This document shows, one piece after another, positions 60,171-64,000 of a DNA stretch of 64,000 bases. The notes under the pieces are model-generated. The model did no database searches, was not told the DNA's origin, and was given only the letters and a program-made list of their open reading frames with translations. Source of the DNA: DASUPK01 sp963763955 (lineage in GTDB: Bacteria; Actinomycetota; Thermoleophilia; Solirubrobacterales; 70-9); NCBI GenBank assembly GCA_963763955.1, contig CAVXQP010000020.1, forward strand, positions 1 through 64,000. Direction: 5' to 3'. The position numbers were made by a program, and so were the translations under genes. Position 1 is the stretch's first letter; each line of letters opens with the position of its first letter.

Positions 60171-61018
60171 CCCGCGCGATGCTGATCACTCACACTCACA
60201 CCGAAGCTCCCGCGGACGCAACCTCGGCGGCAGTCGCGGCGGCGGCGAAGGCCGCGAGCGAGGCGTCGGTGCGGTTGATCTCCACTGCCGACGAGCTCCG
60301 CAAGCACGGGGATGCGGCTGCAGGGATCGAGGCGGTGGAAGACGGCGAGCGGCCCGATGTCTGCATCGTCCTGGGCGGAGACGGCAGCATCCTCTATGCG
60401 CTGCGCCGTTTCTCGGGAACCGACGTGCCGGTCTTCGGCATCAACTACGGGACCGTCGGCTTCCTGGCCGCGGTGGAGCGGGACCATTTGGAGGACGGCC
60501 TGCGAAGGGCCTTCAGCGGCGATTTCGTGTCGCTGGACATGCCGGCGCTCAGGGCCGACCTGTCCATCGAGAGACCTCTGGCGCTGAACGACTTCAGCTT
60601 CAACAGGCGTCCTCACGGTCGGGTCGCGGAGCTCTCGTACTCCATCGGGGACGAGGAGGTCGGGAACGTGCGCTGCGACGGGCTGGTGGCCGCGACCCCG
60701 GCCGGCTCGACTGGCTACAACCTGGCGAACGCCGGGCCGATCCTCGCGTGGGGCGTGAAGGGCTACGTGGTCAGCTTCATCGCCCCGCACACGCTGGCCG
60801 CCAGGGCGCTCGTGGTCGCCCCCGACGACGCGCTGCAGGTGATGAATGCCACCGGCCGAGAGCCGGTCGAGATCTCCCTCGACGGGGAGCCCGCGGGCGA
60901 GCTGGAGCCGGGCAACGCGCTCGAGATCCGCTTCGAAGAGTCGGTCAGCCGGCTAGCGCAGCTGCCGGGTTCGAGCTTCTACCACCGGATCCGCGAGAAG
61001 TTCGGCAAGCTCGCCTAG
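60167..61018 (+). CDS. nadK: NAD kinase
   Basis: Phosphorylates NAD to NADP. 283 residues with the catalytic GGDGS at residues 70-74, the NDF-type segment ALNDFSFNRRPHGR and the second motif ATPAGSTGYNLANAGPI. ATG 60167 overlaps the tlyA stop (ATGA). In most Actinobacteria recN follows directly; here an exporter and a hydrolase separate them. Confidence 0.95.
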   Translation: MTRAMLITHTHTEAPADATSAAVAAAAKAASEASVRLISTADELRKHGDAAAGIEAVEDGERPDVCIVLGGDGSILYALRRFSGTDVPVFGINYGTVGFLAAVERDHLEDGLRRAFSGDFVSLDMPALRADLSIERPLALNDFSFNRRPHGRVAELSYSIGDEEVGNVRCDGLVAATPAGSTGYNLANAGPILAWGVKGYVVSFIAPHTLAARALVVAPDDALQVMNATGREPVEISLDGEPAGELEPGNALEIRFEESVSRLAQLPGSSFYHRIREKFGKLA

Positions 61019-61032
61019 CTAGTCTCCCGGGC

Positions 61033-62565
61033 ATGGAGCGGAAGTGGTGGAGCCTGCTCGCGGTCTGCCTGGCGACGTTCATGTTGCTGCTCGACATCAC
61101 CGTCGTCAACGTCGCGCTGCCCGACATCCAGAAGGAGCTCCACACCGACCTGACCGGGCTGCAGTGGGTGGTCGACGCCTACACACTGACCCTCGCCTCC
61201 TTCACCCTGACCATGGGGGCGCTCGCCGACCGCTTCGGGCGGCGGCGGCTGTTCGTGATCGGTGTTGGGCTGTTCACGCTCGCATCCCTTCTCTGCGGGC
61301 TGGCGAGCAACGCGACCTTCCTGCACCTAGCGCGCGGGCTCCAGGGGATCGGGGGCGCCGCGATGTTCGCGACCTCTCTGGCGCTGATCGCGCAGGAGTT
61401 CCAGGGCCCCGAGCGCGGCACCGCGATCGCCGCGTGGGGGGCCACGATCGGCGGCGCGGTCGCGGTCGGGCCGCTGGTGGGCGGGGCGCTCACCGACGGG
61501 CTCGGCTGGGAGTGGATCTTCTTCGTCAACGTCCCGATCGGGATCGGCACCGTATTCCTCGCCCAGACTCAGGCCGGCGAGTCGCGCGATCCCGACGCCA
61601 AGCGCCTGGACTGGGCCGGCCTGATCACGTTCTCGCTCGGGCTCTTCGCCCTGATCTTCGGCCTGCTGCGCGGTAACGCCGAGGGCTGGGGCAGCGGCCT
61701 GATCGTCGGCTCGCTGGTCGCCGCGGTGGTCCTGCTCGTGGCGTTCGTGCTCTTCGAGTGGCGCCAGGACCACGCGATGTTCGATCTCAGCCTGTTCCGG
61801 AAGCCGGCGTTCTCGGGCGTCTCCTACGGCACCTTCGCGATCGGCGCCGGAATGTTCGCGATGTTCCTCTACATCACGATCTACATGCAGAGCGTGATCG
61901 GGATGACGCCCCTCGAGGCGGGCGTCCGCTTCCTGCCGCTGACGCTGTTCGCGTTCATCGTGCCGCTCGTCACCCGCAATCTGGTCGCGAGGGTCCCGGC
62001 ACGGGTGCCGCTGACGATCGGGCTGGCGCTGGTCGGCGTCGGCTTGCTGCTGATGCGCGGCGCCAAACCCGATTCGGAGTGGACGACCCTGCTCGCCGGG
62101 TTCATCGTGAGCGGCATCGGCATCGGGCTCTCCAACCCGTCGATCGCCTCGACCGCGCTCGGGGTCGTTCCCGCAGCGCGCTCGGGCATGGCCTCGGGGA
62201 TCAACAACACGATGCGGATCGCCGGCGTGTCGACCGGGATCGCAGCCCTCGGCGCTGTCTTCCAGAGCAAGATCACCGACTCCCTCCACACCCTGCTGCC
62301 CCAGGCGCCGAGCGGTTTTGCCGACGGGGTCGCCGCGAGCGGCACCCAGGCGGCGAGCCAGGCCCCGCCTCAGCTCCACGACCAGGCATTCCAAGCGGCG
62401 GGCGTCGCGTTCACGAACGCCTTCAACGACATCCTCCTGATCGGAGCGCTGATCCTCTTCAGCGGAGCGCTCGCCGTACTCGCCCTGGTGCGCCAGAGCG
62501 ACTTCGTCCCGCATGGCCCTCCAGAGCAGGCCGGGACGGAGGCGCGGGAGCCCGCGGCGGCTTAG
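61033..62565 (+). CDS. DHA2-type (EmrB/QacA) MFS drug exporter
   Basis: A 14-helix multidrug transporter, about 510 residues, starting MERKWWSLLAVCLATFMLLL. Motifs: DITVVNVALPDIQKEL (helix 1, with the Asp typical of the group), GALADRFGRRRLFVIG (motif A) and AAWGATIGGAVAVGPLVGG (motif C). The C-terminal region carries an extracytosolic Gln/Ala-rich loop near residues 425-450. It starts 14 bases after nadK and may be co-transcribed with it. It overlaps the convergent hydrolase gene by 4 bases. Confidence 0.9.
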   Translation: MERKWWSLLAVCLATFMLLLDITVVNVALPDIQKELHTDLTGLQWVVDAYTLTLASFTLTMGALADRFGRRRLFVIGVGLFTLASLLCGLASNATFLHLARGLQGIGGAAMFATSLALIAQEFQGPERGTAIAAWGATIGGAVAVGPLVGGALTDGLGWEWIFFVNVPIGIGTVFLAQTQAGESRDPDAKRLDWAGLITFSLGLFALIFGLLRGNAEGWGSGLIVGSLVAAVVLLVAFVLFEWRQDHAMFDLSLFRKPAFSGVSYGTFAIGAGMFAMFLYITIYMQSVIGMTPLEAGVRFLPLTLFAFIVPLVTRNLVARVPARVPLTIGLALVGVGLLLMRGAKPDSEWTTLLAGFIVSGIGIGLSNPSIASTALGVVPAARSGMASGINNTMRIAGVSTGIAALGAVFQSKITDSLHTLLPQAPSGFADGVAASGTQAASQAPPQLHDQAFQAAGVAFTNAFNDILLIGALILFSGALAVLALVRQSDFVPHGPPEQAGTEAREPAAA

Positions 62566-63296
62566 CCCGCCAGCCTCTCGCAGAATTCGCGGAGCGCCTC
62601 GGCGAACTCCTCGCTCGCACTCGAGGGCTCTTGGACGCTCACCCTCTGTGAGCCCGGGAAGGCGGCGGCCACGTCCTCGTATCCCTCCGCCGTGAACACC
62701 AGGCAGCCCTCGTGTCGCGCAATCAACAGAGGCTTGTCGAGCTCTCGAAGCAGATCGCCGATCGGCTCCACCCGCCCGGTGTGCATCTCCCAGACACGTG
62801 AGACGACGTCCGCCGCCGGGAACCGGCGGACCATCTCGGCCGCCATCTCCTCGTCGAACCCGCCCTGCGTGAACTGGGTGAGCCCGTAGCGCACGAACGA
62901 GTCGTGGTCCGTGCCGAGCAGCTGCGTCATCGCTGCCACGACCTCGCCGTTCACCGCCGGCCGCTCCCCCTCGGTGTGGTAGTCGAGCGTCGCGTGCCCC
63001 AGCGCGATGCCCAGGACGGACTCGCTTCGCGCCGCCGCCACATGCGCCGCGGTGGCCGTGCCCCAGGCGTCCCCGATCACGAAGTACGAATCCCAGCCGA
63101 GAGCGTCGACCTCCCGCACCGCTCTCCTGACGACCGCGTCGCGATCGATCAGCTCCGGGGCGTCGCCGGGAACGGGCTCATCTCCGACGCCGGGAGCGTC
63201 GAAGGTCGCGACCTCGGCCCATTCGGAGAGCTGCGGCGCGATCGCCCACTCGACCTCGGTGAACTGCGGGCAGAGCAGGAGACGTGGTCGCGGCAC
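62562..63296 (-). CDS. alpha/beta-hydrolase-fold protein
   Basis: A 244-residue hydrolase fold. The nucleophile elbow reads VIGDAWGTATA with Asp76 in place of the common Ser, as in haloalkane dehalogenases and epoxide hydrolases. RHEGCLVFTAEGYEDVA near residue 195 could hold the acid. No clear catalytic histidine motif was identified by eye, so activity is uncertain. Divergent from recN across 78 bases and convergent with the exporter gene. Confidence 0.75.
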   Translation of the reverse strand: MPRPRLLLCPQFTEVEWAIAPQLSEWAEVATFDAPGVGDEPVPGDAPELIDRDAVVRRAVREVDALGWDSYFVIGDAWGTATAAHVAAARSESVLGIALGHATLDYHTEGERPAVNGEVVAAMTQLLGTDHDSFVRYGLTQFTQGGFDEEMAAEMVRRFPAADVVSRVWEMHTGRVEPIGDLLRELDKPLLIARHEGCLVFTAEGYEDVAAAFPGSQRVSVQEPSSASEEFAEALREFCERLAG

Positions 63297-63374
63297 GTAT
63301 CCAATCTCTCACAGCACGCGGACCGCGATGCGCGAGGAGAATCCGTCGGGACCCCTCGTTAGAACGGTGAGCCG

Positions 63375-64000
63375 ATGCTGCTCGAGCTCCGGATCGAGAA
63401 CCTGCTCCTGATCGAGCGTGCCGAGCTGCGGCTCGGCCCGGGCCTGAACGCGATCACGGGGGAGACCGGCGCCGGCAAGACGATCCTGGCCCACTCCTTC
63501 GACCTGCTGATGGGAGGCCGGGCGCGGTCGGGGATCGTTCGGCCCGGCGCGAACGAGGCCTATGTGGAGGGAGTGATCGAGTTGCCCGAGGGATTGCTCG
63601 ACGACCCTGAGCTCGCCGAGATCGCGGAGCGGCTGCCCGAGGGCTGTACCGACCTGGTGATCGGCAGGCGGGTCTCTGCGACGGGCAGGACCAGTGCGTT
63701 CCTTGGCGGTCGCTCGGCCGCGGCGCCGGACCTCCAGGCCCTCGGCTTTCGGCTGCTCGCCTTCTACGGACAGCACGAGCACCGGAAGCTGACCCTCTCG
63801 AGCGCCCAGCTCGAGACCGTCGACGGATTCGCCGGCGAGCGGCACCTCGAGCGGCGGCGGGCGTACCGCGAGGCCCACGCCGAGGTGATCCGGCTGGAGC
63901 GCGAGCTCGAGCGAATCGGGGAGCGCGAGGGAGCGCGTGTGCGAGACCTCGACTTGCTCCACTTCGAGCTCGACGAGATCGTCGAGGCGCAACCCGACGC
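63375..64000 (+). CDS. recN: DNA repair protein RecN (partial)
   Basis: SMC-like ATPase of double-strand-break repair. The visible 208 residues start MLLELRIENLLLIERAELRL and contain Walker A GETGAGKTIL (residues 29-38), FYGQHEHRKL, and the beginning of the coiled coil (REAHAEVIRLERELERIGER). The gene runs off the window; RecN is about 550-580 residues. Its place after tlyA-nadK is conserved, though interrupted here. Confidence 0.95.
   Translation, partial: MLLELRIENLLLIERAELRLGPGLNAITGETGAGKTILAHSFDLLMGGRARSGIVRPGANEAYVEGVIELPEGLLDDPELAEIAERLPEGCTDLVIGRRVSATGRTSAFLGGRSAAAPDLQALGFRLLAFYGQHEHRKLTLSSAQLETVDGFAGERHLERRRAYREAHAEVIRLERELERIGEREGARVRDLDLLHFELDEIVEAQPD

Noticed and set aside
1..64000. 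CRISPR arrays, insertion sequences, rRNA operons, prophage structural genes
   Set aside because: No regularly spaced repeats with unique spacers, no transposase ORFs with terminal repeats, no rRNA-like stretches and no phage structural proteins were seen.

Overview
The window is GC-rich and densely coded and reads as an actinobacterial chromosome, most likely class Thermoleophilia (Solirubrobacterales or a relative). The basis is codon use, frequent GTG/TTG starts, the order efp-nusB-HAD-(xseB-like)-ispA-dxs followed by tlyA-nadK and recN, and typical families (WS/DGAT acyltransferases, a deazaflavin-type reductase remnant, DUF1918, multiplied SnoaL-like proteins). Placement below phylum is inference. 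No rRNA, intact tRNA, CRISPR array or transposase was seen.

1-6 kb: one minus-strand operon for PEP synthase, a WS/DGAT acyltransferase and the gamma, alpha and (cut off) beta subunits of a 2-oxoacid:ferredoxin oxidoreductase. 6.2-8.0 kb: a small membrane protein, a b6-type cytochrome b and a subunit-IV-like protein, the last two broken by compensating frameshifts. 8.0-14.8 kb: the most interesting block. A two-component system faces a plus-strand operon of small exported Ser/Gly/Thr-rich proteins, ApbE flavin transferase, a bis-heme ferric-reductase-like membrane protein, an FAD reductase and a ferredoxin. Triplets of exactly 11-bp-spaced repeats lie before the two paralogous small-protein genes, as expected for OmpR-family response-regulator sites.

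14.8-21.8 kb: phosphate transport (PiT plus PhoU-like DUF47 partner) and metal handling (ZIP, Nramp-like), with two near-duplicate FAD oxidoreductases sharing an upstream 12-mer. 21.9-28.6 kb: an apparent insertion, flanked by a decayed ABC-2 permease and the first residues of an ABC ATPase, both minus strand. It holds lipid-related genes (WS/DGAT, PlsC, patatin), a metallo-beta-lactamase-fold protein, a broken deazaflavin reductase and the 3' half of a tRNA.

28.7-49.6 kb: mixed accessory and stress functions: PHP phosphatase, two PfkB kinases, five universal stress proteins across the window, DUF1918, a site-2 protease, a P-type ATPase and an inositol monophosphatase (both frameshifted), a PAS kinase/NarL regulator pair, CBS and zinc-ribbon proteins, an APT/AAA fusion kinase and a lipase. 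This stretch ends at a truncated serine recombinase lying 11 bp from efp.

49.8-64 kb: conserved housekeeping genes (EF-P, NusB, isoprenoid synthesis, TlyA, NAD kinase, RecN) interleaved with two DHA2-type exporters, SnoaL-like genes and a hydrolase. The repeated indels in otherwise well-conserved genes (cytochrome b pair, ATPase, IMPase, methyltransferase, deazaflavin reductase) suggest residual indel errors in the assembly, or recent gene decay; the sequence alone cannot decide.
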